Positions 1 to 5,882 of a DNA stretch of 5,882 bases are shown here, piece by piece. The notes beneath the pieces are model-generated. The model was not told the origin of the DNA and did no database searches. It was given only the letters and a program-made list of their open reading frames with translations. Each line of letters starts with the position of its first letter. Position 1 is the first letter of the stretch. Made by a program: the position numbers and the translations under genes. The stretch is from Ignavibacteria bacterium (GTDB lineage Bacteria > Bacteroidota > Ignavibacteria > Ignavibacteriales > Melioribacteraceae): assembly GCA_027347805.1 (NCBI GenBank), contig DAIEQP010000037.1, positions 1 to 5,882 of the forward strand. Reading direction: 5' to 3'.

Positions 1-1
1 A

Positions 2-97
2 CCAAAATTATATTTCAGAGATCATTTTTCAATATGGATGTCAATCATCAGCGTATTAACTTCATTGACAATACTTGTCTTGAATATTGTTAAGTGA
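2..97 (+). CDS. C-terminal fragment of a membrane-associated protein, possibly a polyprenyl-phosphate sugar transferase (partial)
   Basis: An open frame enters from the left edge and ends at the TGA at 95-97, giving 31 residues. It is the most protein-like of the three + frames here: a short polar stretch (LYFRDHFSIW) is followed by a hydrophobic run rich in I, L, V, S and T, ending in NIVK. The pattern Y-x5-S-I-W-M resembles the C-terminal Y-x5-S-L-W-L segment of bacterial sugar transferases of the PssA/WbaP/WcaJ family (PF02397), which start exopolysaccharide repeat units by transferring a sugar phosphate to undecaprenyl phosphate. That would suit the downstream Wzc gene, but 31 residues cannot prove a family. 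A Wzx, Wzy or other membrane protein tail is an alternative. The stop lies 14 bases before the preferred start of the next gene, so the two are probably cotranscribed. Confidence 0.5.
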   Translation, partial: PKLYFRDHFSIWMSIISVLTSLTILVLNIVK

Positions 98-99
98 TA

Positions 100-106
100 A
101 GAGGAG
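100..106 (+). promoter_or_regulatory. Shine-Dalgarno sequence for the tyrosine-kinase gene
   Basis: AGAGGAG ends five bases before the GTG at 112, which is ideal spacing. The competing in-frame GTG at 94 has only AT-rich sequence before it (TTGAATATTGTTAA) and no purine-rich site. This motif therefore decides in favour of the start at 112. Confidence 0.75.
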
Positions 107-111
107 AAATT

Positions 112-2349
112 GTGAGAAACGTTCAACCAACCAACGGACAGAATTTTCAGGAGACACATACATTAAGAGATTATATAAATCTCGTTAAACTGAATTTTGT
201 ACCAATATTCTTAATCAGTATTACCGGCTTGCTTGTTGCAATTATTTATGCTGTTAATGCTCCGAATATTTATAAATCTACAACAGTATTAAAACTATCT
301 AAGCCGCAAGGCTCTGTTTTGCAAGGATCTTTATTACCTGAATTTCAGGATTTTGGCAGCGACAGATTTATTGCTAACGAAATTGAAGTACTAAAAAGTT
401 ATAAGCTTCGTTCAAAGGTTGCAAAATCTTTAGTCGATAGTTTTAGTGTTTCAACAAGTAAAGATAAATTCTCCCTGATCTTTGAAGATCCAAATTTGCT
501 TAAAGAGGGCAGATTTAAATTAAAATCGATTGATGATCTTGTAAGAACACTCGCTCTAAAGGTTTCAATTGATCAGAAAAGAGGACTCGACATTGTTGAA
601 GTTTCAGTTGAGTCGCAGTCTCCACTTGAAGCAATGATGATTGCAAACTGTTATGCAGATGCATATAAAAACATTAATCTTTCTTATAACCGCGAGCAGC
701 TTACAAGAGTAAAAGATTTTCTTGCCAAACAGAGAGATGAAAAGTTATCTCAACTTAGTAGTGTTGAAGAAACATTAAAGAATTACCAGGAACAGAGAGG
801 CATAGTTGAACTTCCTGAACAGGCTAAAGCATTGATTGCTCAGTCATCTGAAATTCAGGCTAAAATGAATGCTACTAAAATTGATCTTACGATTTCTGAA
901 AAAACATTAAATCAGTATAAAGATGAATTAAGAAAGAGGAATCCTGAACTAAATAATTATATAGAGAATATGGCATCTGAGCCGTATATCAAAAAACTTC
1001 AGGAGGAATTAGCAGACAACAAAGCGCAAAGAGACAGGGCGCTTAGAGATGCCGGCCCCAGTTCACCGCTCGTAAAACGAGTAGATCAGAAAATTGATGA
1101 ACTTACACAGCGTTTGAATAATCAATTATCTGTTTTCAAAGGGGGTATACTTGCTGCTACTCCGGATGAAATTAAAAAACTTACATCACAGGTTTTAGAA
1201 GAGGAAACAAAATACCAGGCATTAAGCGCTTCATACAGAAAGTTAAATGATATCAATAGTGATTATGATAAAAAAATGAGCGCTCTTCCCACATCAACAA
1301 CTGATCTAGCAAGACTTCAAAGAGAAAAAGATGCCTATGAAAAATTGTATTTGATTGTTGAGGAAAGATATCAGGAATCAATTATAAGCGAACAATCTGT
1401 GCCGGGTAATTGCTTGATTATTGATGAAGGTCTTTTACCTGCACGGCCTGCAAAACCAAACCGTGTATTGATTGTTATTATTGGACTTGTGCTTGGTGTT
1501 GGAATGGGAGTCGGTTTTGCGTTCATAAGAAATTATTTGGATAATACAGTTAAGACCCCTGAAGATATTCAGAATAAGAATATAAATATTCTTGCTTGGG
1601 TGCCCCAGATTGAAGGTCTTGAAACCGGTAATAAGGATTTCGAATTTATTGTTGCTAAGAAACCGGATGCAAGTGCCAGTGAAGCTTACAGAGCTTTACG
1701 TACTAGAATTAAATTCTCTAAACTTGATAAAGAGCAGATGAAAGTTATTTTGGTAACTTCACCTACTGCATCGGAAGGAAAAACAACCACTGCACTTAAT
1801 CTTGCCGGCAGTTTTGCTCAAGCAAACTTTAAAACTCTTCTTATCGATTGCGATTTAAGAAAGCCGCGTATTCATAATGCATTCAATCAAAAACGCTTCC
1901 CTGGATTTACAGATTATTTCTTCGGCCAGGCTTCATATGAAGAAATTGTAAGACCTACAGAAGTAAATAAACTTAATTTTATTACGGCAGGAACAATACC
2001 TCCGAATCCATCTGAAATTTTAGGCTCTACTCAGATGGAAGCATTCTTCGAGAAATTAAAAGGTGAATACGATTACATATTAGTAGACTCGCCGCCAATT
2101 ATCGCAGTTACAGATTCAGAAATTTTATCTAGTGTTGTTGATGCATCTCTTCTTGTTGTATCGGCTAACAATACTGAAATGGAACTTATGCAAAAAGCAG
2201 TTGAATTATTGAACCATGATAAGAGTAACTTTATTGGAGTTATCTTAAATAACTTTACTTACAGAAGCGGTTACGGATCTTATTATAAATATTATTACTA
2301 TTACTCGCGTCCATCAACCGGCTCAAGTAAAAGTAAAATAAAAATTTAA
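112..2349 (+). CDS. wzc: Wzc-type polysaccharide co-polymerase / bacterial tyrosine autokinase
   Basis: Inner-membrane protein that controls exopolysaccharide or capsule chain length and export through ATP-dependent tyrosine autophosphorylation. From the GTG at 112 it is 745 residues, normal for the one-piece Wzc type. Domains in order: Wzz domain with a first membrane segment at about 28-48; a long periplasmic region with charged, heptad-like helices at about 195-340 and 355-425; a proline-rich PARPAKP stretch and second membrane segment at about 452-472; then the cytoplasmic BY-kinase domain. The kinase has the oligomerisation motif E-x2-R-x2-R (E524, R527, R530), Walker A ASEGKTTT (553-560, K557), Walker A' LLIDCDLRKPR (D579, D581) and Walker B ILVDSPP (D659). 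The C-terminal tail has nine tyrosines (Y717, 721, 724, 725, 727-731), the expected phosphorylation cluster. All catalytic motifs are intact. An in-frame GTG at 94 would add six residues and overlap the upstream stop as GTGA, but lacks a ribosome site. Wzc is used in the functional sense; orthology to E. coli Wzc is not shown. Confidence 0.93.
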   Translation: MRNVQPTNGQNFQETHTLRDYINLVKLNFVPIFLISITGLLVAIIYAVNAPNIYKSTTVLKLSKPQGSVLQGSLLPEFQDFGSDRFIANEIEVLKSYKLRSKVAKSLVDSFSVSTSKDKFSLIFEDPNLLKEGRFKLKSIDDLVRTLALKVSIDQKRGLDIVEVSVESQSPLEAMMIANCYADAYKNINLSYNREQLTRVKDFLAKQRDEKLSQLSSVEETLKNYQEQRGIVELPEQAKALIAQSSEIQAKMNATKIDLTISEKTLNQYKDELRKRNPELNNYIENMASEPYIKKLQEELADNKAQRDRALRDAGPSSPLVKRVDQKIDELTQRLNNQLSVFKGGILAATPDEIKKLTSQVLEEETKYQALSASYRKLNDINSDYDKKMSALPTSTTDLARLQREKDAYEKLYLIVEERYQESIISEQSVPGNCLIIDEGLLPARPAKPNRVLIVIIGLVLGVGMGVGFAFIRNYLDNTVKTPEDIQNKNINILAWVPQIEGLETGNKDFEFIVAKKPDASASEAYRALRTRIKFSKLDKEQMKVILVTSPTASEGKTTTALNLAGSFAQANFKTLLIDCDLRKPRIHNAFNQKRFPGFTDYFFGQASYEEIVRPTEVNKLNFITAGTIPPNPSEILGSTQMEAFFEKLKGEYDYILVDSPPIIAVTDSEILSSVVDASLLVVSANNTEMELMQKAVELLNHDKSNFIGVILNNFTYRSGYGSYYKYYYYYSRPSTGSSKSKIKI

Positions 2350-2355
2350 CTATCA

Positions 2356-3294
2356 ATGCAGAAGATTGCTGTTGTTACAGGAGGAGCTGGGTTTTTAGGA
2401 TCTCACCTTTGTGATAAATTACTTTCTGAAAATATGAAAGTAATCTGCATTGATAATCTGCTTACCGGAAGAGTTGAAAATATAGAACACCTTTTTGGTA
2501 ACGAAAATTTTCAATTCATTAAATTGGATGTAACAAATTACATTCATATACCGGGCAGAGTTGATTATATCCTTCATTTTGCTTCACCTGCCAGTCCAAT
2601 CGATTATTTGAAATTCCCGATCCAGACTTTAAAAGTTGGATCACTAGGCACTCATAAAGCACTTGGTCTTGCTAAAGATAAGAATGCCCGGTTTCTTATT
2701 GCCTCCACATCCGAAGTTTACGGCGATCCATTAATTCATCCTCAGCAGGAAGATTATTGGGGAAATGTAAATCCGGTTGGACCGCGCGGAGTTTATGATG
2801 AAGCTAAAAGATTTTCAGAAGCAATGACAATGGCTTACAATCGCTACCACTCCGTTGATACGCGCATTGTAAGAATCTTTAATACATACGGCCCCAGAAT
2901 GAGGCTCGATGATGGAAGAGCACTTCCTGCTTTTATTTCCCAGGCTTTGAAAGGGGAAGATATTACTGTTTTTGGCGATGGTTCCCAGACAAGAAGTTTT
3001 TGTTTCGTATCTGATCTGATTGATGGGATTTATAAATTACTTTTATCGACAGAAGTTAATCCGGTTAACATTGGTAATCCGAATGAAATTACTATTGAAG
3101 ATTTTGCCAAAGAAGTTATTAAACTCACCGGTTCAAAATCAAAAATTATTTATCAGGATCTTCCTGCCGACGATCCTAAAGTAAGGCAGCCCGATATTAC
3201 AAGAGCAAAAAATATTTTAGGCTGGCAGCCAAAAATTGGTAGGCAGGAGGGACTTAGAATTACTCTTGAATATTTTAAGAAAGAGTTGAAATAA
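2356..3294 (+). CDS. uxs: UDP-glucuronate decarboxylase (UDP-xylose synthase), short-chain dehydrogenase/reductase family
   Basis: Cytosolic NAD-dependent enzyme predicted to convert UDP-glucuronate to UDP-xylose plus CO2, supplying xylose for surface polysaccharide. It has 312 residues, the usual length of a soluble bacterial UXS. The Rossmann motif GGAGFLG is at 9-15 and the acidic residue of CIDN (D33) follows beta-2, suiting NAD+. The UXS signatures are HFASPASPIDY (74-84), STSEVYGDP (117-125; T118, E120), the YxxxK pair in GVYDEAKR (Y147, K151), RIFNTYGPRM (173-182), GDGSQTRSF (207-215) and DDPKVRQPD (272-280, R277). ASPASP, STSEVYGDP, SQTR and DDPxxRxPD together separate UXS from GalE, RmlB and generic epimerases. 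The ATG lies 6 bases after the kinase stop and has no clear Shine-Dalgarno sequence, which suggests translational coupling within the operon. Substrate identity rests on motif recognition. Confidence 0.88.
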   Translation: MQKIAVVTGGAGFLGSHLCDKLLSENMKVICIDNLLTGRVENIEHLFGNENFQFIKLDVTNYIHIPGRVDYILHFASPASPIDYLKFPIQTLKVGSLGTHKALGLAKDKNARFLIASTSEVYGDPLIHPQQEDYWGNVNPVGPRGVYDEAKRFSEAMTMAYNRYHSVDTRIVRIFNTYGPRMRLDDGRALPAFISQALKGEDITVFGDGSQTRSFCFVSDLIDGIYKLLLSTEVNPVNIGNPNEITIEDFAKEVIKLTGSKSKIIYQDLPADDPKVRQPDITRAKNILGWQPKIGRQEGLRITLEYFKKELK

Positions 3295-3346
3295 TTTTAC
3301 CTGCAGATTCAAAAAGATTGTATTCTAAATTTTATCTTTAAAATCA

Positions 3347-3952
3347 TCAGAGCAGTTTATTAATATATTCTTCATAAACCGATTTCTCGGTTAATCCTTG
3401 AAAACTAGCAACAATTTTCCCTCTCTTATCGATAATAAATGAAGTCGGGATAGATTCAATACCGCCGTACTTTTCTGTTACGTTTCGGCTTGCATAAGCA
3501 ACCGGATAATTAATTCCATTACTTTGAACAAATGGAACAACATCCTGCTTTGTATCATCCTGATCGACAGATATTCCTATAACCTCAAAACCTTTTGATC
3601 CATATTTTCTTTTGAGTTCTATTAAATCAGGAATTCCTCTTATGCAAGGGGGACACCATGTTGCCCAGAAATCAACAATTAGAACCTTACCTTTATAATC
3701 TGACAGCTCAATATTTTTTCCATAAATATTTTCGAGCTTAAATGATGGCGCATCAACCGGTTCAGATATAGACGAGGCTGAAAAATTCGGTGGAAGCGGT
3801 TTATCATTTCCGCCGCTCAAAAAAGAATTTCCATTAATTATGAAGAAGGTGAATAACACTACTGCACCAACCGATAATGTGATAATGAATTTTTTGTTCT
3901 TCTCTAAAAAAGAAGGGGTGTATTTCTTTTTTCTAGTTTCTTTTTTGTTCAT
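3347..3952 (-). CDS. Membrane-anchored TlpA/ResA-like thioredoxin-fold protein
   Basis: Predicted thiol-disulfide oxidoreductase held in the inner membrane with its catalytic domain outside the cytoplasm. The 201 residues start with a very basic segment (MNKKETRKKK), then one membrane segment at about 22-40 that looks like an uncleaved anchor. It has no lipobox cysteine. A Ser/Pro-rich linker (about 46-68) leads to an AhpC/TSA-Redoxin type thioredoxin domain from about 69. Key features are LSDYKGKVLIVDFWATW, active site W99-C-P-P-C (C100, C103), GISVD at 126-130, and the cis-proline in ESIPTSF (P169). The WCPPC motif and insert after the active site match TlpA/ResA/CcmG-type reductants used in cytochrome c maturation or disulfide reduction. 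The only two cysteines are the catalytic pair. The ATG is preceded by AGGA (3959-3962) six bases upstream. It follows the thioredoxin gene by 49 bases on the same strand, so an operon is likely. The specific partner cannot be read from the sequence. Confidence 0.88.
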   Translation of the reverse strand: MNKKETRKKKYTPSFLEKNKKFIITLSVGAVVLFTFFIINGNSFLSGGNDKPLPPNFSASSISEPVDAPSFKLENIYGKNIELSDYKGKVLIVDFWATWCPPCIRGIPDLIELKRKYGSKGFEVIGISVDQDDTKQDVVPFVQSNGINYPVAYASRNVTEKYGGIESIPTSFIIDKRGKIVASFQGLTEKSVYEEYINKLL

Positions 3953-4001
3953 CTTAATTCCTGACTTAATTCAAAATTACTTATCAAACTCTTCTAACCG
4001 G

Positions 4002-4373
4002 TTAAACAATAATTGATGGAGTGACATTAAATTCCTGCGCAATAATATTTTTAAGATCTTCTTTAGGGTATGCGCCGGTTGCCATTTTTGGCTGTCCTTC
4101 TACCGGAATAAATAGAAGTGATGGAATGCTTCTGATTCCAAAAGCAGCTGATAATTCCTGTTCAGCTTCAGTGTCTATTTTGTAAAAATTCACTTTTCCT
4201 GCATATTCAGTTGAAAGCTCATCGATTATTGGTCCTACCATTCTGCATGGCCCACACCATTCAGCCCAAAAATCAATTACTGCAGGAACAGTTCCTTCAT
4301 ATTTCCATTCCTGGTTTTTTTCATAATTAAAAATCTTTTCTAAAAATGTCTGTTTGGTTAAATGTTCTGTCAA
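4002..4373 (-). CDS. trx: Thioredoxin, Bacteroidota-type with N-terminal extension
   Basis: Small cytoplasmic dithiol-disulfide oxidoreductase, presumably kept reduced by thioredoxin reductase, which is not in this window. The 123 residues exceed the usual 105-110 because of an N-terminal segment with FNYEKNQEWKYEG (15-27), a feature I associate with Bacteroidota thioredoxins. The active site is W39-C-G-P-C (C40, C43) within DFWAEWCGPCRMV. KIDTEAEQEL (65-74) and the cis-proline in RSIPSLLF (P84) complete the fold. There is no signal peptide. The start is TTG: no ATG precedes the active site in this frame, and AAGGA lies seven bases upstream. Stop is TAA at 4002-4004. It lies downstream of groEL but is separated from it by a terminator, so it should have its own promoter in 4374-4470, where I could not identify convincing -35/-10 or Bacteroidota-type promoter boxes. 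The tlpA-like gene follows after 49 bases. Confidence 0.93.
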   Translation of the reverse strand: MTEHLTKQTFLEKIFNYEKNQEWKYEGTVPAVIDFWAEWCGPCRMVGPIIDELSTEYAGKVNFYKIDTEAEQELSAAFGIRSIPSLLFIPVEGQPKMATGAYPKEDLKNIIAQEFNVTPSIIV

Positions 4374-4380
4374 GGTTATA

Positions 4381-4385
4381 TCCTT
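4381..4385 (-). promoter_or_regulatory. Shine-Dalgarno sequence supporting the TTG start of thioredoxin
   Basis: On the - strand this reads AAGGA, followed by seven bases and then the TTG at 4373. It matters because the start codon is not ATG, and no alternative ATG exists upstream of the WCGPC active site. Confidence 0.7.
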
Positions 4386-4470
4386 AAAGATTTTTTTAAT
4401 AATTGTTTGATGCAGGAAGTTTTGTTTGGATTCATGAGAAGCTGGGGAATGATTATGAGCTTAAGCGAAT

Positions 4471-4503
4471 AAAAAAAATCCCGGCTTATGCCGGGATCTT
4501 TTT
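4471..4503 (-). terminator. Rho-independent terminator of groEL
   Basis: Read on the - strand, the hairpin has stem ATCCCGGC (4497-4490), loop ATAA (4489-4486) and stem GCCGGGAT (4485-4478), a perfect 8-bp GC-rich stem with a 4-base loop. A run of T follows at once (4478-4471). It lies about 50 bases after the groEL stop and 104 bases before the thioredoxin start, so it ends the groEL transcript and insulates thioredoxin. In the + direction the stem is followed by C and then five T, so it could work weakly both ways, but no + strand gene ends here. Confidence 0.9.
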
Positions 4504-4529
4504 GCTGAATTTTTGAAACAGCTTACTCT

Positions 4530-4553
4530 ATGCCATAGGCATTCCTACGGAAT
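4530..4553. repeat. Two adjoining short inverted repeats at the groEL 3' end
   Basis: The first dyad is ATGCC-ATA-GGCAT (4530-4542) and the second is ATTCC-TAC-GGAAT (4541-4553). They share the two bases AT at 4541-4542. Each has a perfect 5-bp stem with a 3-base loop. The second touches the last base of the groEL stop codon. No T-tract follows either one, and the efficient terminator lies further downstream. It may be a dispersed intergenic repeat, an mRNA 3'-end stabilising structure, or chance. The dyads are seen directly; any function is inference. Confidence 0.5.
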
Positions 4554-5882
4554 TAATACATTCCTTCCATTCCGCCGTGCGGCATTGGAGGCATTGGAGC
4601 TTCTTTCTCTTTCTTTTCATAAACACATGCTTCTGTTGTAAGGAGAAGAGCAGAAACTGATGCAGCGTTTTCTAAAGCTGTTCTTGTAACTTTTGTAGGA
4701 TCAATTACGCCTGCTTTAACTAAGTTTTCATATTTCTCAGTTGCAGCATTGAATCCGTAATCATCTTTTCCTTCAAGAACTTTATTAAGAACAACTGCGC
4801 CTTCAAGACCTGCATTAGCAGCAATCTGTTTGAGCGGTTCTTCCAAAGCTTTTTGAATGATCTTAACACCTGTCGTTTGATCTTCATTTTCGCCTTTAAC
4901 TTTTTCGAGAACAGCAATTGCGCGAACGAGAGCAACACCGCCGCCAGCAACAATACCTTCTTCAACTGCAGCGCGAGTAGCATGAAGAGCATCTTCAACG
5001 CGAGCTTTCTTTTCTTTCATTTCAACTTCTGTAGCAGCGCCGATCTTTAATACTGCAACACCGCCAGAGAGTTTTGCAAGACGTTCCTGTAATTTTTCTC
5101 TGTCGTAATCGCTTGTTGTTTTTTCAATCTGAGCTTTAATTTCATTGATTCTTTTCTTGATATCATCAGAAGTGCCGTAGCCTTCAACAATTGTTGTGTT
5201 GTCTTTATCGATATTAACTTTCTTAGCGCGTCCAAGATAATCGATAGTTGCGTTTTCTAATTTGAATCCTCTTTCTTCGCTGATAACAGTTCCGCCTGTT
5301 AAAATTGCGATATCTTCAAGCATAGCTTTTCTTCTATCGCCGAATCCAGGAGCTTTAACTGCAGCAACTTTTAACGTGCCGCGTAATTTGTTTACTAGTA
5401 AAGTTGCGAGAGGTTCACCTTCAAGATCTTCTGCAATAATTACTAATTGACGGCCGGCCTGTGCAATTTTTTCAAGCACCGGGAGTAAATCTTTCATTGC
5501 AGAGATTTTCTTATCATGAATGAGGATGTATGGTTCTTCAAGTGAAGCTTCCATTGTCTCTGAATTTGTTACAAAGTAGGGGGAGATGTAACCGCGGTCA
5601 AACTGCATACCTTCAACAACTTCAAGATTTGTTTCTGCAGATTTGCTTTCTTCAACAGTGATAACACCATCTTTACCAACTTTATCCATTGCATCTGCTA
5701 TCAAGTCACCGATTGTTTTATCGTTGTTAGCAGAAATAGCACCGACCTGGGCAATTTCTTCTCTTCCGCCAACAGCTTTGCTTTGTTTCTTTAATTGTTC
5801 AATAATTTTTGCAACAGCGATGTCAATTCCTCTCTTTAAATCCATTGGATTTGCACCTGCAGTTACATTCTTCAATCCTTCA
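4553..5882 (-). CDS. groEL: 60 kDa chaperonin GroEL (partial; N-terminus beyond the right edge)
   Basis: ATP-dependent folding chaperone that forms a double-heptamer ring and works with GroES in the cytoplasm. The window holds 442 C-terminal residues. The frame runs off the edge: the last complete codons give EGLKNVTAGANPMDLKRGID, matching E. coli GroEL from E102, so about 100 N-terminal residues are missing, including the first ATP-binding loop (GDGTTT, D87). The TTG at 5873-5875 is an internal leucine codon, not a start. Recognisable parts are VEGMQFDRGYISPYF, KAPGFGDRRKAML, the intermediate-domain TSDYDREKLQER, KARVEDALHATRAAVEEG with the catalytic aspartate equivalent to D398 (codon 4991-4993), and the nucleotide-binding VAGGGVAL. 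The tail ends PMPPMPHGGMEGMY, a short GGM-type tail with a terminal tyrosine. No frameshift is seen. groES and the heat-shock promoter should lie beyond the right edge, so regulation cannot be judged here. Confidence 0.98.
   Translation of the reverse strand, partial: EGLKNVTAGANPMDLKRGIDIAVAKIIEQLKKQSKAVGGREEIAQVGAISANNDKTIGDLIADAMDKVGKDGVITVEESKSAETNLEVVEGMQFDRGYISPYFVTNSETMEASLEEPYILIHDKKISAMKDLLPVLEKIAQAGRQLVIIAEDLEGEPLATLLVNKLRGTLKVAAVKAPGFGDRRKAMLEDIAILTGGTVISEERGFKLENATIDYLGRAKKVNIDKDNTTIVEGYGTSDDIKKRINEIKAQIEKTTSDYDREKLQERLAKLSGGVAVLKIGAATEVEMKEKKARVEDALHATRAAVEEGIVAGGGVALVRAIAVLEKVKGENEDQTTGVKIIQKALEEPLKQIAANAGLEGAVVLNKVLEGKDDYGFNAATEKYENLVKAGVIDPTKVTRTALENAASVSALLLTTEACVYEKKEKEAPMPPMPHGGMEGMY

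Noticed and set aside
3329..3344. AT-only stem ATTTTA-tctt-TAAAAT as a bidirectional terminator
   Set aside because: There are no G-C pairs in the stem, so it would be too unstable. It is kept only as an open question in the convergent gap.
3995..4004. Perfect 10-base palindrome TAACCGGTTA at the thioredoxin stop codon
   Set aside because: It is short, has no loop or T-tract, and includes the stop codon. ACCGGT-like strings recur in the coding sequence here (for example near 3758), so chance is likely.
4374..4470. Promoter of the thioredoxin gene
   Set aside because: A promoter is expected here because of the groEL terminator, but the only TATAAT-like string (CATAAT on the - strand) has no acceptable -35 partner, and no TAnnTTTG box is seen. 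No position can be supported.
4720..5450. Several short open frames on both strands (for example 4720-4998 -, 4853-5050 +, 5047-5235 -, 5262-5450 +)
   Set aside because: All lie inside groEL in other frames, have low-complexity or skewed composition and no ribosome sites. The GroEL reading explains the sequence fully.
5873..5875. TTG as a possible groEL start
   Set aside because: It encodes the leucine of the conserved EGLK segment, equivalent to residue 104 of E. coli GroEL. The frame stays open to the edge and continues to match the family upstream of it.
1..5882. CRISPR array, tRNA or rRNA genes, insertion sequence, prophage or defence genes
   Set aside because: There are no direct repeat arrays, cloverleaf-like or rRNA segments, transposase motifs or terminal inverted repeats. 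Nearly all the window is explained by intact housekeeping and polysaccharide genes.

Overview
The window reads as part of a low-GC bacterial chromosome, most likely from the Bacteroidota-Chlorobiota-Ignavibacteriota group. The best taxonomic clue is the thioredoxin, whose N-terminal extension and active-site surroundings resemble Bacteroidota thioredoxins. Recognisable Shine-Dalgarno sequences (AGAGGAG, AAGGA, AGGA) precede three genes, which fits Ignavibacteriota or Chlorobiota better than classical Bacteroidia. This placement is inference; there is no rRNA in the window.

Layout. The left half (1-3294) is on the + strand and is the end of an envelope or exopolysaccharide operon. It holds the last 31 codons of a protein with a hydrophobic C-terminus (possibly a sugar transferase), a full-length Wzc-type chain-length regulator/tyrosine autokinase, and, 6 bases later, a UDP-glucuronate decarboxylase that makes UDP-xylose. 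The right half (3347-5882) is on the - strand. Reading from the right edge, it holds groEL (start outside the window), an intrinsic terminator, a cytoplasmic thioredoxin with a TTG start, and a membrane-anchored TlpA/ResA-like thioredoxin. The two halves converge in a 52-base gap (3295-3346) that has no convincing terminator.

How the genes work together. The + strand genes fit one pathway: nucleotide-sugar supply (UDP-xylose), possible initiation of the repeat unit on undecaprenyl phosphate, and control of polymer length and export by cycles of tyrosine phosphorylation. The - strand genes are protein-quality and redox functions. The thioredoxin and TlpA-like protein are 49 bases apart on one strand and probably share a transcript; one has its active site in the cytoplasm and the other outside the inner membrane. 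groEL appears to be a separate transcription unit because a strong hairpin with a T-tract lies between it and the thioredoxin.

All complete genes belong to well-known families, and I see no undescribed system. The points most worth a second look are a compact double inverted repeat touching the groEL stop codon, the start choice of the tyrosine kinase, and the identity of the truncated gene at the left edge.
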